From Erigeron canadensis (taxonomy: Eukaryota > Streptophyta > Magnoliopsida > Asterales > Asteraceae), in contig NC_057764.1 of assembly GCF_010389155.1 (NCBI RefSeq), positions 36,402,275-36,466,274 of the forward strand: DNA of 64,000 nucleotides. Direction: 5' to 3'. The notes beneath the pieces are model-generated. The model ran no database searches. It was not told the DNA's origin and worked only from the letters and a program-made list of their open reading frames with translations. Within the stretch, counting starts at the first letter, position 1. Every line of letters begins with the position of its first letter. The position numbers were made by a program, and so were the translations under genes. This document shows, in pieces, positions 34,765-50,121 of this stretch.

Positions 34765-37700
34765 TTAGCTGTGTTTCATGTTTTTAGTAAGCAACGGCCC
34801 GCTTTGTTCCCTGACTTCTGCCTGTGAACATTTAAGAAATGGTTAAATCAAACGAAAAGGGAAACATCGACACCACAATATTCAATGGTCAGTGGCATCA
34901 AATGTCAGACATAACAAGTTACCAGTGTCTCACTTCCCGATTTCTTTGCTCGTTGGATGGAACTCAAAAAGTGTGATCTCTGAGTTGGTTGATAAAGCCT
35001 TGCAATGAACTCTCGTAGATGATTATAAATGCTGAAAATTCAATGAAATTCGAAATAACATTTTAGTACTACAGCCTACAGGAAGGTAAGGACGTCTGGA
35101 TTGAAAAGTTATTTTTGGGTAAATTTTGTAGATATACCAGTACATTGGTTGGCGGTTGAAAAGTTATTGATTTTTAGAACATTGATGCATAAGTTGACAA
35201 AAGATCGTCAAATCATCAAGTTTCACGTCCCAGGTGCTAAAACATCTTTTATTCTCTTAAGTCTTAACTATGCATTTTATTATATTTGACAATCCTGCAT
35301 GCTTCTTTACTGATACTCGGACTCAAGCTAGCCTGTCACTTTGATCTTTTATCAAGTCACCGAACTACTATCGATTTAGCTCGTTCCATAGATCAGCAGT
35401 GTTTTCCTTTTTAGCCTGACTACCATTTATTTGGACAGTAATGTTCCTCACGAGGACATTTTCGTACTACTAACATAATTGTGATCTTCGAAATGAAAGA
35501 GCATGGGAAACTATGATGCACGGGGACGCCTGATTGGTCAGGGTACCCGTCCCGAGGACGTATGGGGGACGGGGACGGCTAGGATTCGGCATGGGGACGT
35601 TTCAGATTTGGGGGACGGCTGGGGAAGGGTTCTGGGGACGTTTCGGGGGAATTTGGAGACGTTTCCTAGCCCATTTAGGGTTTAGTGTTTCTATGCCCTT
35701 CAAATTAGAACCGGCCCATAAAAAACCTCTAACCGACTTGTGGATTGGGACGTATATATGTATATAGACAGCTAAAAAATCTCAATTAATATCATACACT
35801 TTACATCAATATCTATCTATTTTGAGTTTTCTTTAATATATTTTTTATTTTTTGTATTTTTTTATTGCCGTATCTTTGCCGTCCCCGTATTTTTTATTTT
35901 TTTTTCCGTTTCCCGTATCGTCCCCGTACCCCTTCGCCGTACCCGTCTCGGTGCAACCTTGATGGGAAAGTGAATAACAAAAACAATTTTAACCACTATC
36001 ACAGTCCTGCGATCCTATCCACTACAGAACAAGTTTGTAAAATCATAATGAAAAGAGATGGTAACATGCTTTAGAGGCAGGTGCCATGATTAAATAGGTA
36101 AAATCACCATCTTGCAAAAGAAAGAAACTAAAGGTGTCATTGTGTCAATGACAACCCAATTTCCAAAGTCTCATCTCAAATGGGTCAAACTAAAGGTGTT
36201 AGCTAAAAAGGGTATCGGTAAAACAGGTCAAACTCGCACGAAGTCTTTTTATCCATACAAGGTCATAACTGTTTTATTCTGGGATTTAGTTTATTATTGT
36301 AGTAAAATATTATCTTAGGAAGAGTGTTTTAGCAATCCAGGATATTATGACGTTTCCATTGAAGTGCGCCAACTTGTTACTTCCGTGCAAAAACCAAATG
36401 GAAGAGGTAAAAGCTAAAACAATTTGCAGAAAATGCCTCTCATTACTTCTTATCTTTATAATACTTTTCCCATTCCCATATAAACTTCTAGTTGCTTCCT
36501 ATTTAGTTCTAGCAATGGAACATGTACAGGATAATGCGTGTGTCTGTCACTTTGATTGTTTACTTGGTTCTGTCATTAGTTAATCTCTGTACTCCGTTAA
36601 TGTTTAGTTGGCACCACACTCTGTGACCTATACAAAGCTAAATGAGGTACCAAAGAGCCTTTATGTACCAGGAAAATGTAAATCTCACCTTAGTCTATGC
36701 CTATTGCAAGTTGCGGCAAAGGCAACAAAACCATTTAAAATGCTCCGGACAGCACGGAAAATCTAAAACAAATGGAAACTAAATAAGCATTTCAATCGCG
36801 CATAAAACAAGATATAGAAGAAGATCAAAACAATAATGAGGCATAGAAGAAACAATAAAGAAATTTACTTCTCTAAGTACCTGAGAGAATAGGTCATTCC
36901 AAAGGGCACGCCACATGGATACCTCATAAGTACCCACAGTTGCCTCGGCATCTGAAGCTAACTTGAATAAACCACTCATAAACAGCCACATACCACCAAT
37001 CAAATCATACATGTGGTTGAATATGAATCCCACGAAATTTGATAGTCCAAGAACTAGGAGAATTGGAGCATAAAGCATCCCCCAAAGGAGCCAGAAAACC
37101 GGGTACAGAATCATCGTTGCTGCAAGAAACGTACTCATGAAATTCTTTAAATGAGAAACATTTTTCAAAGTATAAAGGAATCAATCAGTAAATAGAATAT
37201 TAACTTACCAATCTTCCAAACTATTGACAAGATGTAATACAAAGGAAGTAGTATGATCTCAATTAAATTCTCCGCTAGATTCCAAGAAGTTGTCATCAAA
37301 ATCCAAATAAATGAGCAAAAATAATCCACCATCTGGATATACATGTTCCAAATAGGAAGAAGGACCTCTAAAACCACCATAAATGGCCTGGAATAAGGAT
37401 GTGCGACCACTGAAAAAAATGACCGTGCAGCACGTGTTGTCATCAAGAACCACTGAACAGCCTTCTTAGAGTTATGCAAAAACAACATAGTTCCCAAGTA
37501 CTTGATCCTCGATACCATCTCCCATGTTTCTATCCACCCGAATAGGGGCCCACACAAACGGGCAGCGGTCGCCTTAAGAAGAGGGATATTTTTATACAAA
37601 TCATAGAAACCAATGACAACTGTAACAAGGGAAATGGCCACATATAAAACTCTTGCTAAAGGGCACATCCATGGACGATAGATATGGCAAAATAATGGAT

Positions 37701-40474
37701 AAGATTGACAGAAAATAACCCAAGATGGAAGCCCGGCCTCCAATAAAGTAAGTAATCTCAAATCAGATATGACTATGTCTTGTAATTCGAAAGGGAGATC
37801 ATGATCGTTGAAACGAAACAAGAGCAGTACATCCCTATACTCCGTAGGTTCGGCCACTTCTGCATAGTCACTTGCAGCACTTTCGCTGTGGGTGTCTTCA
37901 TCTTCAGAATCAGCTTCAATGTCCATACCTAGAAAATCCACTAACCTTTTTCTTGTATCTGACACGTCATCAGGAGGTGAATTTGTTTTACTCACTTCGT
38001 CTTCTGAAACTTCTGTTTCTTCATCAATACTCGTATTACACAGATTACCATTTAACATACTTTTATCAGCATCTGTACCATGGCAGTTAGGAGCATCATG
38101 AAACACATCTCCTGCAGAGAATTAAAAAAAAAAACAATAAGATATACCGACACATTCTAATGTTAAAAAATGTAACTCCAAACACGATTCTTCCAATTGG
38201 AATTATGTAATTCTATACCTAGCATGGAGCTTAGCTGGTCTTCTAAAAGATGACGCTCACGTCGTGTCCCTGGAAACCATGAAGATATGCATTTCGCAGC
38301 CTGAGCAATACTGTCAAATTCCCATCTTCTCATATATTTCACCTCTAGAGCAAGAGAAGTATCAGTCTGCTCATCAAATTAGCCCGTTTAAATGCCCACT
38401 CCAAATACAATGTACATGCAGAAATAAGGTGATAATTTACATACCTGAAGTTCATTTAAATAATTGATGCCGCGCACATCATTCCATAACACTTCGAAAA
38501 CAATAAATCCATACAAGGTTCTATGCAGTTTGCTATTAGCAAGCAAGGAGCTCTTAAGTTTCTCGACCGGTAGAAAAGCCCTCTTCTTTGAGAGTGTTGC
38601 AGCATCAATCACCAAGAACCATTTTCTCAAACTCTCTGATGGGGTTGGCGTTTCAGGGCAGAACTTTAACTCGCTGAACTCTGGGGAATCTTTCCTATCT
38701 TTTCGTGTTTGTCTGATCGCAAAGGGTGACATCCGAGACTGAAAAAATTATTAAAAAGAAATTCATCTTATATGACATATAATATCAGAAACTTCTAATC
38801 AGGATCTAAGATTCAACACAACCTTGGTGACCATCAACTGCCACAAGTGTGCAGGTCGTGACACCAAGTCTTTCAGCCATGGCCTATTATCCACCAATAC
38901 ATAAAAAGTCTTGCTATCATGTGCTAAGAAAAGACTAAGACCAGAAAGATACGACTGCAAATCTCTGCAAGAAAGAAAAAAACGATGCCAGAATTATATC
39001 AATGAAGTAACTTGTAGCGGCAATCTACCTGCTTTTATTAATTTTCAACATGTACTGGTTTAAGATGGGAAGGATTGTGTATTATGTCCACAATTATGCT
39101 CACTACATAATAACTTAATAACATTTGGATCTGAGGAATTGTCTGGCTCACTGATTAGGAGGATCAGATATTAAACATATCAGAAAGACCAATACCACCT
39201 TAGTAGTGCACATAGCAAATACAAGTCACAAATGTGCCACAGCAAGAATGTATTCCTTAGTAGTGCAAAGAAAAGTACAATTCAGTAGTACAAACTTCAA
39301 AGAGAATCTACACAAACAATGGCTTGGAACTCTAATGATGTTTGAAAGCACTCTGACTGCTTCTAATATAGTGTTTGAAACTTTCATGTTATGTATAAAA
39401 AATGGACACACTCCTTAAGGGTGGGGGGAGTACCTTACCACTCCTCCCCACCTTTTCTACTCATTCCCACCTTTTCCCCACCTTCACGGAATACCTTACC
39501 ACTCCTCCCCACTCCTTCCCCACCCTAATAAAGACAAAAGACACAAAGAAGACAAAAAAAATAAAATAAAAGAATAGTGGCCGGGGAGGAACCCGGGCAC
39601 CACCCTCCCGAATTCCCTCCCCACCCATTAGGTACCTATAGGACAGAATGGTGTTCAACCGGGTGACTGAGTGGTACCTGCTTGGTCCCCGGGGTACACC
39701 GTCCACCCTAACAGTGACTCGTCTATTAAAGTCGTCCGGGTTAGGATACTAATATTTTCAAATGACGGTAAATAAATTAGTACATTTTGTAATGTCATAT
39801 TATTACGTCTCTCGTAAAGTCTTATTTCTGGCTGTTCTTTTATCGTAGATCATGAATGTTGAACTTGAATTATTGTGAAGAATCGGTTTGCTAGTTAACC
39901 TCCAAGGGGATGATGATTTGCAGCAAAAACACTCCAATCATTAGTTTTATTAAGAAACTTGTAAAACCTTCTTTCTACATACGAGTAGCTTTTATGCGTC
40001 AGGTTCATCATATATGTTCATTCTAAAGTTAATTAAAGTCAACATTCTTTCTGAAATTAAAAAATAAAAAGTAAAAATTACTCCTTACATCCTAAGTTAT
40101 ATCTGATTTCACTATTTTGAATTGGTTGAAAAAAAAAAAAAAAGAAAATGAAAATGGAAAGGGCAAAAAGTGATGCACTATATATTAAGAATTAACCGGC
40201 CCAAACCATACCGACTCAGGCCCAAGACCTGATAGATAATCTAGCTGTCTGAAGGAATGGTGTCAACCACAATGGATCGAACACCGTACCGGACGTCATT
40301 TAATGAAAAGTGCAAAATGTCAAAATCGATCGACCCATAAGCCAACTCATCATGAGCTGGGGCGCAAAAATAAGAAAAACTAGAATGAATTAAGATTAAT
40401 ATTTACCCAATCTGAAGACTTGTTAAGCTGAAAAAATGCCGATTATCAGCATCACTCTTGCATAATTTCCCCAT
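34765..40474 (-). CDS. multi-pass membrane protein of unknown function, nine exons
   Basis: Exons: 40474-40407, 38964-38823, 38738-38445, 38342-38219, 38111-37209, 37119-36881, 36762-36689, 35031-34923 and 34821-34765. Phases agree throughout; 2010 nt give 669 residues. The start MGKLCKSD lies 10 bases after a leader-intron acceptor near 40485. Residues 1-205 are soluble and include DNRPWLKDLVSRPAHLWQLM and a KKRAFLPVEKLKSSLL patch. An acidic, Ser-rich linker lies near 225-285. The C-terminal half has roughly six to nine hydrophobic segments, with a long stretch spanning the exon 5-6 border (LLPLYYILSIVWKI then LYPVFWLLWGMLYA). A basic tail carries RHRLSIYNHLREFI and a KK-rich stretch. It looks like a conserved plant membrane protein, but I recognise no named family. 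Several introns are large; two hold transposons. Confidence 0.82.
35518..35954. mobile_element. GC-rich Mutator-like foldback in an intron
   Basis: A 437-bp segment inside the seventh coding-sequence intron of the membrane-protein gene (36688-35032). The left arm starts GCACGGGGACGCC with many GGGGACG words; the right arm is rich in CGTCCCCGTA and ends ACCCGTCTCGGTGC. Flanks AACTATGAT (35509-35517) and AACCTTGAT (35955-35963) agree at 7 of 9 bases, fitting an aged 9-bp duplication. The base composition is far more GC-rich than its neighbours. Confidence 0.45.
39419..39708. mobile_element. PIF/Harbinger-like MITE in intron 1 of the membrane-protein gene
   Basis: A 290-bp, GC-rich segment has ends GGGTGGGGGGAGTACC and, as reverse complement of the right end, GGGTGGACGGTGTACC. 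TAA flanks both sides (39416-39418, 39709-39711). The word TACCTTACCACTCCTCCCCA occurs twice inside (39431 and 39491). It lies in the intron between 40406 and 38965. Confidence 0.65.
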
Positions 40475-42995
40475 CTAAAACCACCTGCACCTTTAAAATA
40501 CCAATATCATCATCAGTAAATTAATATATATACAGTAGTTAACTAACTATAATTATATATATATATATATATATAAAGACATTAAAAATGGAAATTAGTC
40601 TCAAACTAAACCTGATCAAGGTAGAAAACAATGCATAAGAATCCAGAAGCTAGAGAAACAATGTCGATCAGCGTCTAATAATAACTTCATAACAACAACT
40701 AATTAACAATTCTTCTTATTAATAATAAATTCTATATATATACACAAAAACTCATTAACAGATGAATTGGATAAGTGTGAGATGGTGGCTGTTTCCGGCG
40801 ATGACACGTAGCAACACGTACGTGCAGTTCAAAATTGGATTTGGCATTTATTAGGATGGAAGGAAGGGAAGGAAATAAATTTTACTGTTTATGGGTTTGT
40901 AGGGAGGGGGTTAGATTTGTAAATTTATTGGGATCTAAGACCGCTCTGTTTCCCGCCTGTTAGATATAGAATCACACATATAGCATTGTAGCATATGTTG
41001 ACGTGGATGGAAACAAAATGTCTTGCCGAAATAGATTTTTCATTAAAATCGAGATTTAAAGTTGATTTTTTAATTCAATGGTCAAAATTCCTTAACTTTA
41101 CTTATAAAATTTATTTGAACTTTAGAAGATCTCAATCTATATTTAAATGTGCTACATCTACACTACAAATATCCAGAAAATTAGTTGTTAGCTAGAGAAA
41201 CAATGTTTGTTTTAAAACCTTGGGGCATCGTAAAACAAAAACATGATAATATGCATAAATAATTAAATGTGATATATCTACATTACAAAAAATTTGGATC
41301 ATCGGGGGCGGCTGCCCCTGATATTTAAACATTGCATCCGCCAATGTCTATCTATATGGTTTTTTTAATACCAGTACTGACACAGTGTCAGTTTAGTTTT
41401 TATTTTTCCCGGATTCTTGCTCATGTCTACTATCCTTTGTTACCATTTTCCTCCCTTTTTAGTTTTGTGACATTAGTTTCACATCTCATTCCTTCTCTAT
41501 TCTGAAATGTATAAAAATATATCTATTACATACAACACAATTTTTATTTCATTTTTCTTGCATATTACTTTATTTTATAAAAACATCATATAAAAGTATA
41601 AAACTAACAACATACGTAAAAATATATCAACATACTTTTTGAAAAAATAAACGATAAACGAAAGCTCAGATGATAAAAGAGCTAGTTTACATAAAATTCG
41701 TCAGTACTGTAAGTTATCAACCACTAAATATCACATCAAAATATCACAATGATAGCAATTACTCATATAATTAAAGTAACAAAACATCCATCCTCGTCCC
41801 AATCATTACAACTTTGTCCATACCGAGCCAAACCTTGCCGGTCTCATATTACACACACCCAGGTTCGACTACAACCACAATGCCAATATGGTTGATCCAT
41901 TATGGTGTCCTAAACATTTTGTAAGTAGTTAAAAACTAAAAAGGGATTGCTTATGTTCATGAACAAAACTTTATGGTGGTTTTTAACAAAACTGTTAATC
42001 GTTAGTTAGTTATAGAAATTTAAGTATACTAGCTTAATCTAATATGTAGTAAATCAATACCTATATCACATTGTCACATGTGGGGGCCAATGTAACTGGT
42101 ACCACGTATCAAGTCATGAGCCGATAGTCATAACTCATACGTGATATGTGTCAACTCTATCTTGTATATATATCTTCATTTATCTAACCGTCGTAATGTA
42201 TCTGAACTTTTTTTGTTGTGTATCTAGATAAGCTTTTTTCAATAATGTATTTGTAGGGTTCTTTCAAATTATTATAAAAGCGTCGGATATGACATGAAAT
42301 AATTTCAGAATTGAATGATAACTTTAGTAAATTCAATTTATTATAAGTTTCATATGTCTGTAAAATAAAAATACTAACTTTACTAAGACTTGTAATTCTA
42401 AAATCTCTGTTACACATTTTGAAGTAAAAACATACCAAGGGTAGTAGCAGTAAGGGTTAATATTTTGACTGTGGTGTTAGAGCTAGTTTTATTTAATTAC
42501 TCGTAATTAAACATTGAATATCAACTGACATATTTACTCGTATGTTTAAATTTGAGTAAAAGTCAACTTAATGAAAATCTTGTATGATCAAAAGAAACTG
42601 ATTTTGTGGATCGAGTGGTTAAATAACCCTCTTCTTGTCGCTTAGCATGTCGTGTATCCCTCGTGACTTATTCGGGATTGCTTGGTCACGACTTGTATCA
42701 AGGTCGTTTATCGCTTGGTCGAGATATCGCGTATTTTGTAATTATACACTTTTGTACTTTTGGGCATCTAGTAATAAATTTACTAGAGGTTTATGTTATT
42801 CAACATTATATATTGTCGTTCAAAAAGAAAAATGAAATAAGCAAGTTGATCTCTTCATAAGATTAGGTAAATATTTAAGTTTAATAAAGTTAAACTCATT
42901 TTGACTTGGCTATCTCGTTCCAATAAATGTAAACCAATAATTTTCTTTTTACCTCGTACGCAAGTACTTATAGTTTTATAACTTTAATACTGTAA
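40475..42995. other. leader and promoter of the membrane-protein gene, then intergenic
   Basis: The leader continues at 40475-40484, is interrupted by an intron with a TA microsatellite near 40553-40575, and probably resumes right of about 40613 (donor GTTTAG). Further right, near 41300-41344, GGGGGCGGCTGCCCCTG followed by ATCCGCCAATG resembles the right end of a hAT-type element, without a proven left end. No other gene seen. Confidence 0.4.
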
Positions 42996-43473
42996 TCTAT
43001 TATATAATTTTTATATAAATAAAAGAAAATTGTAATGACATAAGATTTTTTAAAAGTTGTCTTGTATGGTTCTCCCACACATTTTTTAATTTAATTATGA
43101 CATCATCATCATACTTTATTAAATTATAATTTGAAATATCTTTTCTTTTTTAAATATATATCACTAATATAGATTGTTATTAAATTCAATGTCCATATTA
43201 TTATGTAAGATTTTAATCACCTTAGTTTGTCGTTATAATATGGCGAAAATAATGGTGTCTTTCCGGATAACGGTTTTATTTTTTTGTTTTTAGCAATCGT
43301 ATGTATTTCAATGTGTGTCCACAACTATACAACTTTTGTTTCCGTTTAATTTCGTTTTTTACATAATAACTTGTTATGACTTTTCAACTTATTTAACGTT
43401 ACCTCGGTATCATTCGGTTTATTTGCAAAACGTTTATACGTTAACCCGGGTTGAACCCGAGTTGATTAGCTAG
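42996..43473 (+). mobile_element. complete non-autonomous Helitron
   Basis: A 478-bp segment starts TCTATTATATAATTTTTATA after A (42995) and ends with the imperfect hairpin ACCCGGGTT-G-AACCCGAGT (one mismatch), a short spacer, and CTAG (43470-43473) before T (43474). The TC/CTAG ends and A-T insertion site match Helitrons. The beginning resembles that of the element at 16002. Non-coding. Confidence 0.7.
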
Positions 43474-43474
43474 T

Positions 43475-44511
43475 ATATAAAAAACAGATGCATGTTCTAC
43501 ATAATATTAAATGGAAATTAGGTAAACAACCGATGATGAAAAACGTGATTGAGATGTTATCCAAAACTTAACCGAAAAATTCAACTATGAGGTCTATGAA
43601 CCAAATGGTTATTTTAATGATGCCCGAAATATTATGGATTTTAACTAGCTAATGTCGATACATAATAAAAATGAAACGATTACCGTCAAGTAATTTTGGT
43701 AAATAGTAGATACGGCAATTTTATTCAATTATTTCCAGATAAATCGATGCGTTTTAAAAGATGGAGAAGTAGTGAAATAATTGTGAACGCATGTGGTGTT
43801 ATCATTTGTCTAAAACATGACAATTGGAAGAAAAACAAATTACAAATCAAGCCCATGTTTGTCACCTTGATCCCTCCTGTATCTATTTATTTATTTATTC
43901 AACAATGATTAACGTTTACACATAGGATACGAATTTAGAAAAAATAAAATATAGCAAACAATGACATCTCTCAAAGGAAAGGAAGCCAAGAAATATCATT
44001 TACTACTGCCTATAGGGGTACTAAGCTAGCAGACTAGAACTCTACTTCAAGATTTGTGTTGCTCGAGAAAATTCATTAAATTTCAATTTTTAGGCTATAA
44101 TATAATAAAATAAAATATTATGGTGATATGTTTTTTATTAATTTTTTTTTGTTGATTCAAAAGTAAAGATATCATGAAAGGAAAATGATTAATTTTCTTA
44201 ACGAAATAGTCTAAAACAAAATCAAGAGATAACATTAAAAAAACAAATTAATGGAATCCACATCTCACAATTTATGAGTTTAAGAAAGATTTTTAGGGAT
44301 CATCATTCCCCATTATGAAAATGGTAGAAAGTAACTATTAACATAAGATATGGAGAAAACCAATGGGTTCATGCCACAATATCATATTCAGAATCAAACC
44401 ATGTCTCCTTTACCAAATATGATAGAAATTACACAATTACAGAAACATACAATAAATCAACAAAGCAAATCACAATGACATATCATAATCAGATAATAAC
44501 CCGAACGCAAA
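43475..44511. other. intergenic and 3' flank of the augmin gene
   Basis: AT-rich. The frame at 43696-43908 has no family features. The segment just left of 44512 should be the 3' untranslated region of the augmin gene. Confidence 0.4.
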
Positions 44512-48039
<3,528 letters not shown>

Positions 48040-48236
48040 TTTTATACAATTTGGTTGTATTCAAGATTTAATGGATCGATTATCGACAGGTGGGTTGGCC
48101 GGCCGGCTTTTTCAAGTTTGAAATTTAGAAATGACAAGTTAAAAGTGGTCGAAGATCGGAATTATTGGTGAATCATCAAAACTTTTAACCGCGCTGTTAA
48201 ATTATAACTACTAAATGAGAATGATTGAATATATAA

Positions 48237-48320
48237 GTCAGGATGGCCGAGTGGTCTAAGGCGCCAGACTCAAGTTCTGGTCTTCGAAAGAGGGCGTGGG
48301 TTCAAATCCCACTTCTGACA
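48237..48320 (+). tRNA. tRNA-Leu (CAA)
   Basis: An 84-nt class II tRNA gene. The acceptor arm GTCAGGA pairs with TTCTGAC. The A box is TGGCCGAGTGG. The anticodon stem CCAGA/TCTGG encloses the loop CTCAAGT, with anticodon CAA at 48271-48273. A long variable arm follows, then the B box GGTTCAAATCC. No intron and no encoded CCA. TATATAA lies immediately upstream and a T12 run downstream. It should decode UUG Leu codons in the cytosol. Confidence 0.97.
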
Positions 48321-48326
48321 ATTTGG

Positions 48327-48338
48327 TTTTTTTTTTTT
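48327..48338 (+). terminator. Pol III terminator of tRNA-Leu
   Basis: A run of twelve T begins six bases after the tRNA 3' end. Confidence 0.85.
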
Positions 48339-49131
48339 CCACTGATAGGATGGGCACGTTTTTATTTCATTTATTGGTTTGGTTTATCTTATATTTTACG
48401 GGGGATTTTTTTTTTCCACGTTAGTCAAGACTCAAGAGTTAAATGTCGATTTTCAAATCTAACATATTGGTTCTACTATTATTCCAAAACGATAAAACTT
48501 TTGTTGTAGAAAAAAACGATAAGTAAAACATTGTCTATTATATGATCATTTTACATAAAACATATTTTTAAAAAGATGTTAGATAGTCAAACAAATTACA
48601 AACAGATGTTTACAAACTTATTTGTCATGTAAAATAGACCAATTAAACTAATTTCTTTTTATTGTTCAAAAAGAAAAAACTAATTTCTTTTTCTCTTTCA
48701 TGATTCTCTCTTCATGTTCAATTGGTGACACATAAGTTTGTAAACTTGTGTTTGTAATTTTTGTCACTATAGCAATTCTCTTATTAATATAAGAATTAGT
48801 ATATGAAACAAAAAATATATATACGCTAAATGTAAAAATATACTTAAAAAGAAATTTAAATATTTAAATATAAATACTGAATAAAAACTCATATCAAGGT
48901 TGGATGGTGTAACATAATTACTTTCATCCAAACACTTCCAGATAAGCAATGTATTAGTTTTGATTACATAATTGACCGAGTTTTCATTGATGTCTTGCAA
49001 AAAAGTAATTTATTTTCGTTAGCCATTATTATTAAGAACAATACAAGTAGTAGCTAGTTCATGGGGTTTTCAATAATTGTGTCTATTGTGATTTTATTTG
49101 TAGGTTAATTTTAATTACTAATAACAACAAT
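48339..49131. other. intergenic, nothing recognised
   Basis: AT-rich DNA with no gene or delimited element. Confidence 0.4.
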
Positions 49132-49472
49132 GATTATCCTAATTATAGTTAAGATTATAATTACTAATAATAATGATATTACAATTAATTTGATTACAGT
49201 TAATAATATAAAATAAAATATTGATATTAATATGTAACATCTCTTGATTATCCTAATTATAGTTAAGATTATAATTACTAATAATAATGATATTACAATT
49301 AATTTGATTACAGTTAATAATATAAAATAAAATATTGATATTAATATGTAACATCTCTTGATTATCCTAATTATAGTTAAGATTATAATTACTAATAATA
49401 ATGATATTACAATTAATTTGATTACAGTTAATAATATAAAATAAAATATTGATATTAATATGTAACATCTCT
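49132..49472. repeat. three near-identical 114-bp tandem copies
   Basis: Units beginning GATTATCCTAATTATAGTTA start at 49132, 49246 and 49360, each ending in AACATCTCT. I saw no difference between copies in a base-by-base read, so the array expanded recently or is kept uniform. It is very AT-rich and non-coding. Confidence 0.92.
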
Positions 49473-50035
49473 AACTTTTAGCTATATTTTGTTATTAGAT
49501 AGACATTATACAGTTTAGAATTAATTATCTTCAAATTGGGTTAAAAGTATAAATTGGTGATGAAAAATCAAAAAGTGTAAATTAATTTAGACATGTGTTG
49601 ATTTAACTAATTTTGAGAAATTGAGAATTGTGATTGGTCAACTGAGATAAGATCAGTTGTTTTTTAATACATATTAAGATAAGATTAAGATTTAGCTATT
49701 TTACTTATTTCATAAAACCCAGTGGTATCGTTATCATATGACCATATGGGTCATATCTTGTGATCTCATGCGTGAAGATGATAACTGACATGAAATCTAT
49801 GCGGTATGCGTTCTGGGTACCAATACGGTATATGGGACCAAAGGGTTCCCACCCATTTACCCTATTTTTATTTCATAAACCAAATTAACTTTTGTAAACT
49901 AATTATGACCTAAAAGATTCTTTTTCTCATTTATATTTAAAAATGTCATAAGTGAAATAATTAAAGATTACACATATATAAAAAGTAAAATCAAAACTTG
50001 TAAATTACATGACAAACATACCATAATAAGCTAAT

Positions 50036-50121
<86 letters not shown>

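Noticed and set aside
39461..39706. 81-codon minus-strand frame
   Set aside because: Falls inside the GC-rich MITE; no coding signature.
48243..48509. 88-codon frame starting MAEWSKAPDSSSGL
   Set aside because: It is the tRNA-Leu gene translated; a well-known type of false protein.
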